8,320 nucleotides of DNA from Cyanobacteria bacterium OH_SFB_17 (lineage in GTDB: Bacteria; Cyanobacteriota; Vampirovibrionia; Gastranaerophilales; Gastranaerophilaceae), in NCBI GenBank assembly GCA_023395735.1, contig JAEWYI010000019.1, positions 1 through 8,320 of the forward strand, read 5' to 3'. Shown in pieces: positions 1 through 5,855 of the stretch (within the stretch, counting starts at the first letter, position 1; every line of letters starts with the position of its first letter). A program made the position numbers and the translations under genes. The notes beneath the pieces are model-generated. The model ran no database searches. It was not told where the DNA came from and was given only the letters and a program-made list of their open reading frames with translations.

Positions 1-1
1 C

Positions 2-94
2 GCTCACAATCCGAAAATTATACCTATTTTAAATTATAAGCATGTTATACCATCCTACTACGTAAAGCATGATAGTCAAGGTAATTTCGCATGA
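2..94 (+). CDS. possible C-terminal fragment of an upstream gene (partial)
   Basis: One plus-strand frame is open from the window edge to a TGA at 92-94, giving about 30 residues ending in DSQGNFA. The other two plus frames hit a stop within about 40 bases. The residue mix, with Tyr-Tyr, Lys, His and a polar end, looks like an ordinary protein C-terminus. Thirty open codons in AT-rich DNA can still occur by chance, and no start is visible, so this is tentative. I recognise no family. The inverted repeat at 127-173 lies about 33 bases after the stop and could belong to the 3' end of this transcript. Confidence 0.35.
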   Translation, partial: AHNPKIIPILNYKHVIPSYYVKHDSQGNFA

Positions 95-126
95 TTTTAA
101 AATTTGTCTTTACAAAATGTTACAAA

Positions 127-173
127 TCAATATTTAAGCATATTCTACCATGGCAAATATGCTTAAATATTGA
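127..173. repeat. perfect 18-bp inverted repeat
   Basis: The arms at 127-144 (TCAATATTTAAGCATATT) and 156-173 are exact reverse complements. They are separated by 11 bases containing the palindrome CCATGG. Neither side is followed by a U-run, so this is not a standard intrinsic terminator. It could be a 3' stabilising hairpin, a protein-binding site, or a small mobile-element relic. Confidence 0.75.
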
Positions 174-244
174 CTTTCGCTGTCAAGTGGGGCTCAAGTG
201 AAATTGTACCTTTTGCAGCATTTTTTCATATTACAAATAAACAT

Positions 245-281
245 AAAAAAAAGCTATGGCACTTAGGGGTGCATAGCTGTT
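245..281 (-). terminator. intrinsic terminator-like hairpin, minus strand
   Basis: AGCTATG at 252-258 pairs with CATAGCT at 272-278. The stem continues as CAC/GTG after one bulged G, around the loop TTAGGG. Read on the minus strand, the stem is followed by seven U residues (251-245). It lies about 130 bases downstream of the membrane-protein stop, beyond another hairpin, so it may be a back-up terminator in a tandem pair. Confidence 0.65.
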
Positions 282-341
282 GATTAGGGATATGTGTATC
301 GTCGTCTCTAAGGAGTATAGATGTATATTAGCAACACCTTC

Positions 342-380
342 AAAAAATTAAATCATACGTTTTTATGATTTAATCATTTT
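342..380 (-). terminator. terminator hairpin after the 401-aa gene (also T-rich on plus side)
   Basis: ATTAAATCAT at 347-356 pairs perfectly with ATGATTTAAT at 365-374. A six-base run of A precedes it (342-347), giving a U-run on the minus strand. T-rich sequence follows at 377-383, so it could act in both directions. It begins 37 bases after the minus-strand stop at 411. The stem is entirely AT-rich apart from one G-C pair, so termination may be leaky, consistent with a second hairpin further on. Confidence 0.6.
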
Positions 381-410
381 TTTCTAAATAAAAAAGTTGA
401 GTAGCCAGAT

Positions 411-1616
411 TTAATGCTGGTTTTTAGCTTTTTCTTGCTCTTTTGCAAACCTGTACTGGGTAAAATATCTGGAAATACCTGCAACGAATAATCCCATAAA
501 CCCGATTCCGAAAAAAAACGGAACAGCTGTTATCATGGCCTTTTGCTTGAACAATTTTTTATATTCAAATTGCTGGGATGTTTGATTTTTCTCTGCAAGT
601 GACTTTGCCAACTCAGGCAATGCTTTCAAACCCGGAACCTTTAATTTTTCATCAATTATATCTTTATATTTTGGATTTTTTCTAAGCACCATCTTGAAAG
701 CTTCTTCCAGTTTTTCGCTGCCCGTAATCACATAAAGCCCCACTAACGGGTACCTGTACAAAACCTCTTTGAAATTTTGATTGCCTCTGTCTTTTGCAGC
801 ACCCGTATAGCCAAAAAATCCGGCCAAAACACATGCCGTAAGCTGCCCTCTTGAAAGCCCGAGTTTTCCGTTGTCATCTTTAAAATCTATGCTGAAACAC
901 TTATTAAATGAAGCCGCTTTTTCTTTATTTTTAAAAATTTTATTTCCCGGTGCCAAAATCAATTCGCTTAAATATTTCAATGAAGCTGATTTTTTGCCAC
1001 GAACTACAAGCAAAGCAGAAAGCGCTAAACAACCTGAAAGAAGACCTGCTGCAATTTTAATATGTTTTTTTGCACTTTTCTTTACCTTATCCTGCTTTTG
1101 TTTATCTTCACTTTTATTTTTATTTAAATTCGCAATATTGTTAAAATCTGCTTGCTTAAAAAGTTTAAGAGTAAAAATATTTTTTACATAATTTAAGGAA
1201 TATTCCATCAAAGGAATAGCAAGCGCAGAGACAGCGATTGCTGCTTTTACCGGCATTAAATCGTCTTTGTGTTTGCTGTTTTCGTTTATAAGTTTTTCTG
1301 CCGGTGTAGACAATATTTTTTTTGCATCCGGATTCAATTTTTTAGAATAAATTTTTCTAAACAAATTTTCCCCAAGGATTTTTGGACCGTAATAAACCTG
1401 CAGGCTCTCCATAAACTCCAAAAAAGACATGTCGGCAAAATCTGCCACGCTTCTTGAAAAAACTGCTTTTGGAGCCCAATTTACCGCCGTGTCTTGGACA
1501 AACCTTACATTTGCAAGATCACCTTCAGATTCCTGCATTTTTATAAAATTATAAACATATTTTTGAGGTTTAGATAAACTTTTAACTGCGTCAAAAGTGA
1601 GTGTAGTAACTTTCAT
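411..1616 (-). CDS. unknown multi-helix membrane protein, 401 aa
   Basis: I do not recognise a functional family. The protein has a soluble, charged N-terminal region (residues 1-120). Hydrophobic segments follow at about 124-144, 187-205, 257-275 and 360-385, with a weaker one near 287-300. A very Lys/Gln/Asn-rich stretch (162-186) separates the first two and would form a polar loop. The tail after residue 385 is charged and ends KEQEKAKNQH. The ATG at 1616-1614 is well supported: AAGGAA lies just upstream, with GGAA at 1626-1623 and a six-base gap to the ATG. The gene stands alone on its strand. A terminator-like leader hairpin sits directly before the Shine-Dalgarno sequence, suggesting regulated read-through. 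It has no signal peptide or obvious catalytic motif. An envelope-associated role is inferred only from the hydrophobic segments. Confidence 0.85.
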   Translation of the reverse strand: MKVTTLTFDAVKSLSKPQKYVYNFIKMQESEGDLANVRFVQDTAVNWAPKAVFSRSVADFADMSFLEFMESLQVYYGPKILGENLFRKIYSKKLNPDAKKILSTPAEKLINENSKHKDDLMPVKAAIAVSALAIPLMEYSLNYVKNIFTLKLFKQADFNNIANLNKNKSEDKQKQDKVKKSAKKHIKIAAGLLSGCLALSALLVVRGKKSASLKYLSELILAPGNKIFKNKEKAASFNKCFSIDFKDDNGKLGLSRGQLTACVLAGFFGYTGAAKDRGNQNFKEVLYRYPLVGLYVITGSEKLEEAFKMVLRKNPKYKDIIDEKLKVPGLKALPELAKSLAEKNQTSQQFEYKKLFKQKAMITAVPFFFGIGFMGLFVAGISRYFTQYRFAKEQEKAKNQH

Positions 1617-1646
1617 GATAATTTCCTTAAATAAAATTTGATGACA

Positions 1647-1740
1647 AAAAAACAGCCTGCAACAAAATGTGCAGACTGTTTTTTATATTGTTAAAATTTT
1701 ATTTAACGCCAACAAAATTCGCCTGCACTGAAATGCAAGC
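1647..1740 (-). promoter_or_regulatory. attenuator-like 5' leader of the membrane-protein gene
   Basis: On the minus-strand RNA, hairpin A (1740-1721) pairs GCUUGCA with UGCAGGC. It is followed by a terminator-type hairpin C (1684-1647) with a 14-bp stem, a ten-base loop and a U-run. Both stems contain a C:A mismatch on the plus strand that becomes a G-U pair in minus-strand RNA, so the structures fit the minus transcript. The 3' arm of A, GUGCAGGC (1728-1721), can alternatively pair over 8 bp with GUCUGCAC (1676-1669) in the 5' arm of C. That is the arrangement expected of an antiterminator. The U-run ends about 17 bases before the Shine-Dalgarno of the gene at 1616. No known riboswitch or T-box core was recognised and the trigger is unknown. 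Confidence 0.5.
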
Positions 1741-1870
1741 TCCACCACATATTGGTATTTTGTTGTAAATTAATCATAAAAATCCTTTACTATGTACATA
1801 ACAGATTAAAAGAAACAAACCTGAATGTCAAGCCCCAAGCTCCCTCTTTTGTTTACAAATCCAAATTTTC

Positions 1871-1886
1871 AAACAAACGTTTGTTT
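1871..1886. promoter_or_regulatory. 16-bp perfect palindrome, candidate operator
   Basis: AAACAAACGTTTGTTT is a perfect dyad with no spacer, lying between two divergent transcription units. Gapless dyads of this length are typical binding sites of dimeric helix-turn-helix regulators such as TetR-family proteins. No regulator gene is visible nearby, so the protein and the regulated gene are unknown. Confidence 0.4.
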
Positions 1887-2012
1887 AAGTATTTAGATTC
1901 AGATTTACTTTTGCGCTTGTATATGTATTATTTATTCGTGCTAATCTTTAAAAACTAAAACCACTTGTACAATATACTCTTTGCGTATGGTAAAAAAAAT
2001 TAAAACTTCAAC

Positions 2013-2018
2013 TATAAT
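2013..2018 (+). promoter_or_regulatory. consensus -10 box immediately before the coiled-coil gene
   Basis: TATAAT matches the sigma-70 -10 consensus exactly and ends six bases before the ATG at 2025. No clear -35 is found 16-18 bases upstream. If used, transcription would begin at about the ATG itself, giving a leaderless message. The lack of a Shine-Dalgarno sequence before this ATG agrees with that. Confidence 0.4.
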
Positions 2019-2024
2019 ATAGCT

Positions 2025-2735
2025 ATGGAGATAAAATTCGGAAAACTTAAGCCTTCAAATACGCAAAATCTATTTTCGCCTTCGCTTTCTGCTGAACAAA
2101 ACGGAGACAATTTTTTTGCGTCCTCGCAACAAGAACAAAATTCAACCCAAAAGCAAACGGGCGGCAGGCTAAACGACTTTGATTCGAATATTCTTGAAAA
2201 TAATGCCTACCAAGTAATTCCTGATGAAATGTTCAAACTTGAGCACAAAATGAGCCTGCTTGAAAGCTCTCTATCAAAAATCAACAGCGAAATTGATGCG
2301 CTGGAAAGCCTTGGCTCAGAAATTCAAATCACAGGCCTAAAAGCGAGAAAAAAAGCGATTGAAGAAGAATTGAAAGAAATCAACAACAAATATTCGAAAC
2401 TAGGCATAAGTTCAAAATTTTCAGGCCAAATTACATCCGCAGTAAAAACAACATCTGAAAAGAAAAACGGAACTTTTACAAAAGCTTCAGCATTTCTTTC
2501 AAAAAAAATATTATCAAAAATTTCAAAAAAATTCGGCTACAGTCAATCAATAAAAGAAGCTCTTGAAAATCTTTCCAACATAAACTTAAGTGTTGACGAA
2601 CTAATAAATTTGCAAACCCCCTACGGTGAAACAGTAGAAAGATATGAAAAATTAACCGCATACCTTAATAAAGCAAATGTAATACACTCTCAAATATCAA
2701 AAAATATAAAAAATATTACAAAACAATCTATATAA
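2025..2735 (+). CDS. unknown coiled-coil protein, 236 aa
   Basis: No family is recognised. The N-terminus (1-60) starts MEIKFGKLKP and is rich in Ser, Gln and Asn, which suggests disorder. Residues 66-125 show a heptad-like pattern of Leu/Ile with Glu and Lys, consistent with a coiled coil. A Lys/Ser-rich basic segment spans 140-170, and a second helical region lies at 173-230. There is no signal peptide or membrane segment, so a cytoplasmic structural or binding role is plausible but unproven. The ATG at 2025 has no Shine-Dalgarno sequence, and a TATAAT box ends six bases upstream. No better in-frame start follows. The stop at 2733-2735 is followed at once by a strong terminator shared with the convergent ribosomal-protein operon. 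Confidence 0.75.
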   Translation: MEIKFGKLKPSNTQNLFSPSLSAEQNGDNFFASSQQEQNSTQKQTGGRLNDFDSNILENNAYQVIPDEMFKLEHKMSLLESSLSKINSEIDALESLGSEIQITGLKARKKAIEEELKEINNKYSKLGISSKFSGQITSAVKTTSEKKNGTFTKASAFLSKKILSKISKKFGYSQSIKEALENLSNINLSVDELINLQTPYGETVERYEKLTAYLNKANVIHSQISKNIKNITKQSI

Positions 2736-2776
2736 AAAAAAGCGGCAAAATCGAAATTCGATTTTGCCGCTTTTTT
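2736..2776. terminator. strong bidirectional terminator between convergent genes
   Basis: The GC-rich end of the stem, GCGGCAAAATCGAA at 2742-2755, pairs perfectly with 2757-2770. It is flanked by A runs on the left and T runs on the right, so it has a U-run on either strand. It sits one base after the plus-strand stop at 2735 and about 20 bases past the minus-strand stop at 2791. It therefore serves both the coiled-coil gene and the rpsF-ssb-rpsR operon. Confidence 0.9.
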
Positions 2777-2790
2777 AAAATTTATAAATT

Positions 2791-2976
2791 TTATTTTACA
2801 TCATCTTTAACAACAATAAGATTATTAATGATTTTCATAGCACAAGTGGGAAGAACAATCTCATCCAAGCCATTTGCGATACTAATGATGCTTCCTGCCT
2901 TCAAGACAACTTCTTCACCTTTATAATGAAATTTGTAATCGTCTTTTCTGTCAGATCTAATTGTAATTTTATTCAT
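2791..2976 (-). CDS. small unknown protein at the end of the S6-SSB-S18 operon, 61 aa
   Basis: The gene starts 14 bases after the rpsR stop and has a clear AAAGG Shine-Dalgarno sequence (minus strand, 2989-2985) eight bases before the ATG. This supports a real gene translated from the same message. The protein alternates charged and hydrophobic residues (KITIRSD, EEVVLKAG, NNLIVVKDD), suggesting a small beta-rich fold. It has one Cys, at residue 46. No family is recognised. In many bacteria the next gene in this operon is rplI (L9), but this protein is far too short for L9 and does not resemble it. It ends before the bidirectional terminator. A link to translation or replication is inferred only from position. 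Confidence 0.7.
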   Translation of the reverse strand: MNKITIRSDRKDDYKFHYKGEEVVLKAGSIISIANGLDEIVLPTCAMKIINNLIVVKDDVK

Positions 2977-2990
2977 ATTATCAACCTTTA

Positions 2991-3224
2991 CTAGTCAAAA
3001 ACGTAACCTATAATAGAAGCTTCTCTTGCTCTTTTAATAGAAGAAGAAATCATTCTTTGGTGTTTTGCACAAGTTCCTGTAATTCTTCTTGGAATTATTT
3101 TCCCTGCTTCAGTCAAATATCTTTTTAATTTTGCAGCATCTTTGTAATCAACTTGGTCAATTTTATCGACGCAAAAACTGCAATTTTTGTGTTTTTTCTT
3201 GTCTTGTGAATTTTCTCTTGCCAT
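2991..3224 (-). CDS. rpsR: 30S ribosomal protein S18
   Basis: S18 is a small-subunit protein that binds S6 on the platform of the 30S subunit. At 77 residues it has the usual length. The family core is present: YKDAAKLKRYLTEAGKIIPRR (27-47), then TGTCAKHQR (49-57) and IKRAREASIIGYV (63-75). Cys15, Cys18, Cys52 and His55 form a CxxC...CxxH set, the zinc-ribbon-type (C+) version of S18. A Shine-Dalgarno AAAGG lies upstream of the ATG. The gene follows ssb after 78 bases that include a small hairpin (3274-3286). The next gene begins only 14 bases downstream. Confidence 0.97.
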   Translation of the reverse strand: MARENSQDKKKHKNCSFCVDKIDQVDYKDAAKLKRYLTEAGKIIPRRITGTCAKHQRMISSSIKRAREASIIGYVFD

Positions 3225-3273
3225 TTATTTTAACCTTTCTTTATTTTTTTACATATTTATAATTTATAAACAA

Positions 3274-3286
3274 GCCCTAACAGGGC
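3274..3286 (-). other. short GC hairpin between ssb and rpsR
   Basis: GCCCT (3274-3278) pairs with AGGGC (3282-3286) around a three-base loop. On the minus strand it lies 17 bases after the ssb stop and is followed by UUGUUUAU, not a true U-run. It could slow RNases or act as a weak attenuator between ssb and rpsR. The stem is too short for a confident terminator. Confidence 0.35.
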
Positions 3287-3302
3287 AAGTACAATTTACT
3301 GT

Positions 3303-3695
3303 TTAAAACGGGATTTCGTCTTCACCAATCAATTCATCTGAAAATTCTTCTTGTGAGAATTTAACGATATCACCGTTGTCTGTGTTTTTCACAGAAGAAG
3401 AAGCGCCCATTTTTTCAATAGTAGCAGCATCAATCTCATAGACTTTACGTTCTGAACCATCGTCCATTTTTGCGGAGATAATTTGCAAACGGCCTTCTAC
3501 AAGAACCTTGTCGCCTTTTGAAATACCTGAAATAACTCCGTCAAGAGCTGTTCTTTTTGAGATAACTCTAAGCAAAGTTTCTTCTTTTTCGCCTATGTCA
3601 AGAATAAATGCAGAAATCGCAACGTCATTCGATGTAAAACGTTTTTCCGGATTTCTGTAAACTACCCCTGTTACTACTGCTTTTGCTAATGTCAT
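3303..3695 (-). CDS. ssb: single-stranded DNA-binding protein, divergent and Trp-free
   Basis: SSB coats single-stranded DNA during replication, repair and recombination, and recruits partners through its C-terminal tip. The OB-fold is at about residues 1-97, with GVVYRNPEKRF (10-20), ISAFILDI (27-34), a KGDKVLVEGRL strand-turn (60-70) and YEIDAATIEKMG (86-97). The tail ends GEDEIPF, matching the acidic D-x-I-P-F tip that binds partner proteins. At 130 residues it is short and has a linker of only about 25 residues. It contains no tryptophan, whereas classical SSBs stack bases on Trp. Position between rpsF and rpsR is the usual one. Its Shine-Dalgarno sequence TAGGA overlaps the rpsF TAG stop, so translation is probably coupled. 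Confidence 0.93.
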   Translation of the reverse strand: MTLAKAVVTGVVYRNPEKRFTSNDVAISAFILDIGEKEETLLRVISKRTALDGVISGISKGDKVLVEGRLQIISAKMDDGSERKVYEIDAATIEKMGASSSVKNTDNGDIVKFSQEEFSDELIGEDEIPF

Positions 3696-3704
3696 TATTT
3701 TATC

Positions 3705-4007
3705 CTATTTTCCAGCAACAATTTTGCTTTCTTCCATAAACATAACTCTTAAAATGCTATCGTTCAATTTCAAAACTCTTTTGAAATCAACCACTTTTTC
3801 AGCAGGTATAGATAGAATTTGTGTAACAAAGAATCCATCTCTGAATTTTTGAATATCATAAGCCAATTTTTTACGGCCAATTTTATCTGCGCTAACAATT
3901 TTACCTTTGTAGCTAACTACTGTTTCTTCTATCTTAGAAAGAATTTTGTCCACTTCTTCAGCATCCAAATTTGGTTTAAATACTGTTAATAATTCATAAT
4001 TTTTCAA
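3705..4007 (-). CDS. rpsF: 30S ribosomal protein S6
   Basis: S6 binds S18 and helps assemble the 30S platform. At 100 residues it has family length. It shows the N-terminal MKNYELLTVFKP strand, the GRKKLAYDIQKFRDGFF core (44-60) and the LNDSILRVMF strand (81-90). The start codon is TTG (4007-4005): the protein aligns from its first residue, and a strong AAAAAAGGAG sequence ends seven bases upstream. The nearby ATG (3998-3996 on the minus strand) is out of frame. A TTG start may tune expression. The gene follows dapF after 59 bases, which may hold a promoter or leader. The stop TAG is embedded in the ssb Shine-Dalgarno sequence. Confidence 0.96.
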   Translation of the reverse strand: MKNYELLTVFKPNLDAEEVDKILSKIEETVVSYKGKIVSADKIGRKKLAYDIQKFRDGFFVTQILSIPAEKVVDFKRVLKLNDSILRVMFMEESKIVAGK

Positions 4008-4078
4008 TTTTATTCTCCTTTTTTATATTTCGGTGCTATAGAAAAATATTAACATAAACAAAAAAATTACAATATAGC
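4008..4078 (-). promoter_or_regulatory. possible rpsF leader with inverted repeat and CCG
   Basis: On the minus strand, GCTATA (4078-4073, inside the last dapF codons) can pair with TATAGC (4040-4035). This pairing is followed at once by ACCGAAAT (CCG at 4033-4031) and then by the rpsF Shine-Dalgarno sequence. In many bacteria S6:S18 represses its own operon by binding an rpsF leader that presents a CCG. This arrangement is suggestive, but the stem is short and encloses a long AT-rich loop. No good promoter was found here, so rpsF may instead be read through from dapF. Confidence 0.25.
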
Positions 4079-4921
4079 TTCAGCAAAAAAACTGTATTCG
4101 GCAGGTCCGCTCATAAAAACGTCTGTGTCCAAATTTTGCTGAGAACCTTGCCACTCAATGATTAGAGGACCTCCGAGCAAGTTAACTTTAACTTTACTAT
4201 CTGTTAAGTTATTTAAAATTCCTGCTACGGTTGAAGCACATGCACCCGTTCCGCATGCCAAAGTTATACCGCAACATCTTTCAAAAACTCTCATCTCAAT
4301 TTCATTTCTCGAAATAACCTTAACAAACTCTACGTTGGTTTTTTCAGGGAAAAGTTCGTGATTTTCCAACAAAGGCCCGTAAGTCTTTGCCATCTCAAGA
4401 GTATCTTCATCTTTGTCTACAAATATCACACAATGCGGATTTCCCATAGAAATAGCATTTACTAAAAACTCTCTATCCCCCACATTAATCTTAAAATTCA
4501 AAGCTTTTTCGCCCTTAAAAGGAACCTTCTCCGGAGCCAAAATCGGTTTTGACATGTTAACCTTCACATTGCCGTCTTCCAATATTTCAGGAGTTATAAT
4601 CCCTGCAAGAGTTTCGACGGCAAACTTATTTTTGTTTACCAAACATTTATTTTTAACATATTTTGCAAAACATCTGATACCGTTTCCGCACATTTGCGCT
4701 GTTGTTCCGTCGGAATTATAGAAAAACCAACCGATATCAGCCTTTTCACTTGCTGGATAAATATTAGGAATAATCATCCCGTCAGCACCTACGCCAAAAT
4801 TTCTATCGCAAAGCCTTCTTGCCAAATCAGACATATCCATCCTGCTTTTTTCCAATTCTGAACAGTCCAATATGACAAAATCATTGCCCAAACCTTGCAT
4901 TTTAGTGACTTTTATCTTCAT
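4067..4921 (-). CDS. dapF: diaminopimelate epimerase
   Basis: DapF interconverts LL- and meso-diaminopimelate in the lysine and peptidoglycan-precursor pathway, without a cofactor, using two Cys. I use the ATG at 4921-4919, giving 284 residues starting MKIKVTKMQGLGNDF, the conserved family N-terminus. An AAGG sequence nine bases upstream overlaps the surE stop. A TTG at 4948 would add nine non-family residues and overlap surE. With this numbering, catalytic Cys78 lies in MCGNGIRC and Cys223 in ACGTGAC. FGVGADGMI (42-50), GNPHCVIFV (160-168) and ERCCGITL (214-221) are also present, so the enzyme looks complete. The gene begins 11 bases after surE, indicating coupling. Confidence 0.96.
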   Translation of the reverse strand: MKIKVTKMQGLGNDFVILDCSELEKSRMDMSDLARRLCDRNFGVGADGMIIPNIYPASEKADIGWFFYNSDGTTAQMCGNGIRCFAKYVKNKCLVNKNKFAVETLAGIITPEILEDGNVKVNMSKPILAPEKVPFKGEKALNFKINVGDREFLVNAISMGNPHCVIFVDKDEDTLEMAKTYGPLLENHELFPEKTNVEFVKVISRNEIEMRVFERCCGITLACGTGACASTVAGILNNLTDSKVKVNLLGGPLIIEWQGSQQNLDTDVFMSGPAEYSFFAEAIL

Positions 4922-4932
4922 AAACCCCGACC

Positions 4933-5724
4933 TTAGTACCAATTGCAAGCATCATCGTTACATAAAATAGCGTTCAATTCAGACATAAAGCCTTTTCTTG
5001 TCATCTCATAAGTAACGGGAGTTATTGAAATTTTATTATTTCTAACAGCCGCAATGTCAGTTTGAGCATCTTCCGGCTCATTCATGAGCTCGCCTGCCAT
5101 CCAATAATAAACTTTTCCTCTTGGATCAACCCTTTTTTCATAGGTATCAGTGAACATTTTTCTGCCCAACTCAGTTATAGCAACCCCGATAATATCTTCA
5201 GGATCAAGCGCAGGAACGTTCACATTCAACAAAGTTTTTTGAGGGAACTGAAATTCTTTCAGCTTAGGAAGCAAGCTCAATATGAATTTAGCTGCAAATT
5301 TAAAATCGTCATAATCAGCTCTCATGCTCGCAAGAGAAACAGCGATACTTGGATAACCCATCATTGCACCTTCCATAGCGCAGCTTACAGTACCTGAATA
5401 CAAAATATCAGATCCCAAGTTTGGACCATGGTTTATACCTGAAATAACAATGTCAGGCTTTTCGTTTTCTTCCAAAATGGCGTTTATACCTATCTTAACG
5501 CAGTCTCCAGGGGTTCCTGTCGTAACCCAGCATCTTTTTACGCCGTTTCTTGGCTCTAGCTCTTCAACTCTCAATGGAGTATGCAAAGTCAAAGAATGAC
5601 CTGCTGCACTTCTTTCTCTATCAGGTGCCACAACATAAACGTCATGTTCTTGAGCCAAAGTTTCCGACAAAACTTTTATACCGTTTGCAACTATTCCATC
5701 ATCGTTTGAAATTAATATTTTCAT
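4933..5724 (-). CDS. surE: 5'-nucleotidase SurE
   Basis: SurE is a metal-dependent phosphatase acting on nucleoside 5'- and 3'-monophosphates, and in some species on short polyphosphate. The protein has 263 residues, normal for the family, and starts MKILISNDDGI, where Asp8 and Asp9 bind the metal. APDRERSAAGHSLTL (33-47) supplies Ser39. TGTPGDCV (69-76), VISGINHGPNLG (93-104) with Asn98, and YSGTVSCAMEG (109-119) complete the active site. It appears intact. A TAAGGAT Shine-Dalgarno sequence precedes the ATG at good spacing. It is the first gene of the minus-strand block, with a candidate promoter at 5811-5840, and its stop TAA overlaps the dapF Shine-Dalgarno sequence. Confidence 0.97.
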   Translation of the reverse strand: MKILISNDDGIVANGIKVLSETLAQEHDVYVVAPDRERSAAGHSLTLHTPLRVEELEPRNGVKRCWVTTGTPGDCVKIGINAILEENEKPDIVISGINHGPNLGSDILYSGTVSCAMEGAMMGYPSIAVSLASMRADYDDFKFAAKFILSLLPKLKEFQFPQKTLLNVNVPALDPEDIIGVAITELGRKMFTDTYEKRVDPRGKVYYWMAGELMNEPEDAQTDIAAVRNNKISITPVTYEMTRKGFMSELNAILCNDDACNWY

Positions 5725-5810
5725 ATAAAATCCTTACTTTTCTATTACTTTTTATTCTATTTTAGCCCAAGAGAAAAGCACATAGCTCGTTTGTTAAGAA
5801 ATATTACCAA

Positions 5811-5840
5811 AATATAGCCAATTTATATACGTTTTAGCAA
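5811..5840 (-). promoter_or_regulatory. candidate surE-dapF promoter
   Basis: On the minus strand, TTGCTA (5840-5835) and TATATT (5816-5811) are separated by 18 bases, matching the sigma-70 hexamers at four and five of six positions. Transcription would start near 5804, leaving a leader of about 80 bases before the surE ATG. The region is AT-rich, so chance matches are likely. An inverted repeat overlaps it. Confidence 0.4.
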
Positions 5841-5855
5841 TTTCGTATATCAATT
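5820..5855. promoter_or_regulatory. 12-bp inverted repeat overlapping the candidate surE promoter
   Basis: AATTTATATACG (5820-5831) and CGTATATCAATT (5844-5855) are reverse complements with one mismatch, separated by 12 bases. The dyad covers the -35 and spacer of the candidate minus-strand promoter and lies just before a TATAAA on the plus strand. It could be an operator controlling both directions. Confidence 0.35.

Larger units (their letters stand above)
1741..2024. other. intergenic region between divergent genes
   Basis: No credible gene was seen here. The single open frame at 1752-1958 starts with TTG, lacks a Shine-Dalgarno sequence and has unconvincing composition. The region should contain the minus-strand promoter for the leader at 1740. 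The best -10 I can find is TATGAT on the minus strand near 1777-1772, without a good -35. It also holds the palindrome at 1871-1886 and the TATAAT at 2013-2018. Confidence 0.5.

Noticed and set aside
871..1457. Plus-strand open frames opposite the membrane-protein gene
   Set aside because: They are antisense shadows of a well-supported gene, with Cys/Phe-rich translations and no start signals.
1690..1745. T-box leader, because of GGTGGAGC on the minus strand
   Set aside because: There is no full T-box sequence, specifier stem or NCCA-binding bulge, and the downstream gene is not amino-acid related.
1752..1958. 68-codon plus-strand open frame
   Set aside because: It has a TTG start with no Shine-Dalgarno sequence and low-quality AT-driven composition, and it spans a likely regulatory spacer.
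2776..2793. 18-bp AT-only palindrome TAAAATTTATAAATTTTA overlapping a stop codon
   Set aside because: Pure A/T symmetry next to a terminator in AT-rich DNA is likely chance.
4922..4948. Nine-residue extension of DapF
   Set aside because: It is a TTG start overlapping surE; family N-termini match the ATG at 4921.
4158..5765. Plus-strand open frames opposite dapF and surE
   Set aside because: They are the reverse complements of conserved enzymes, so they are shadows.
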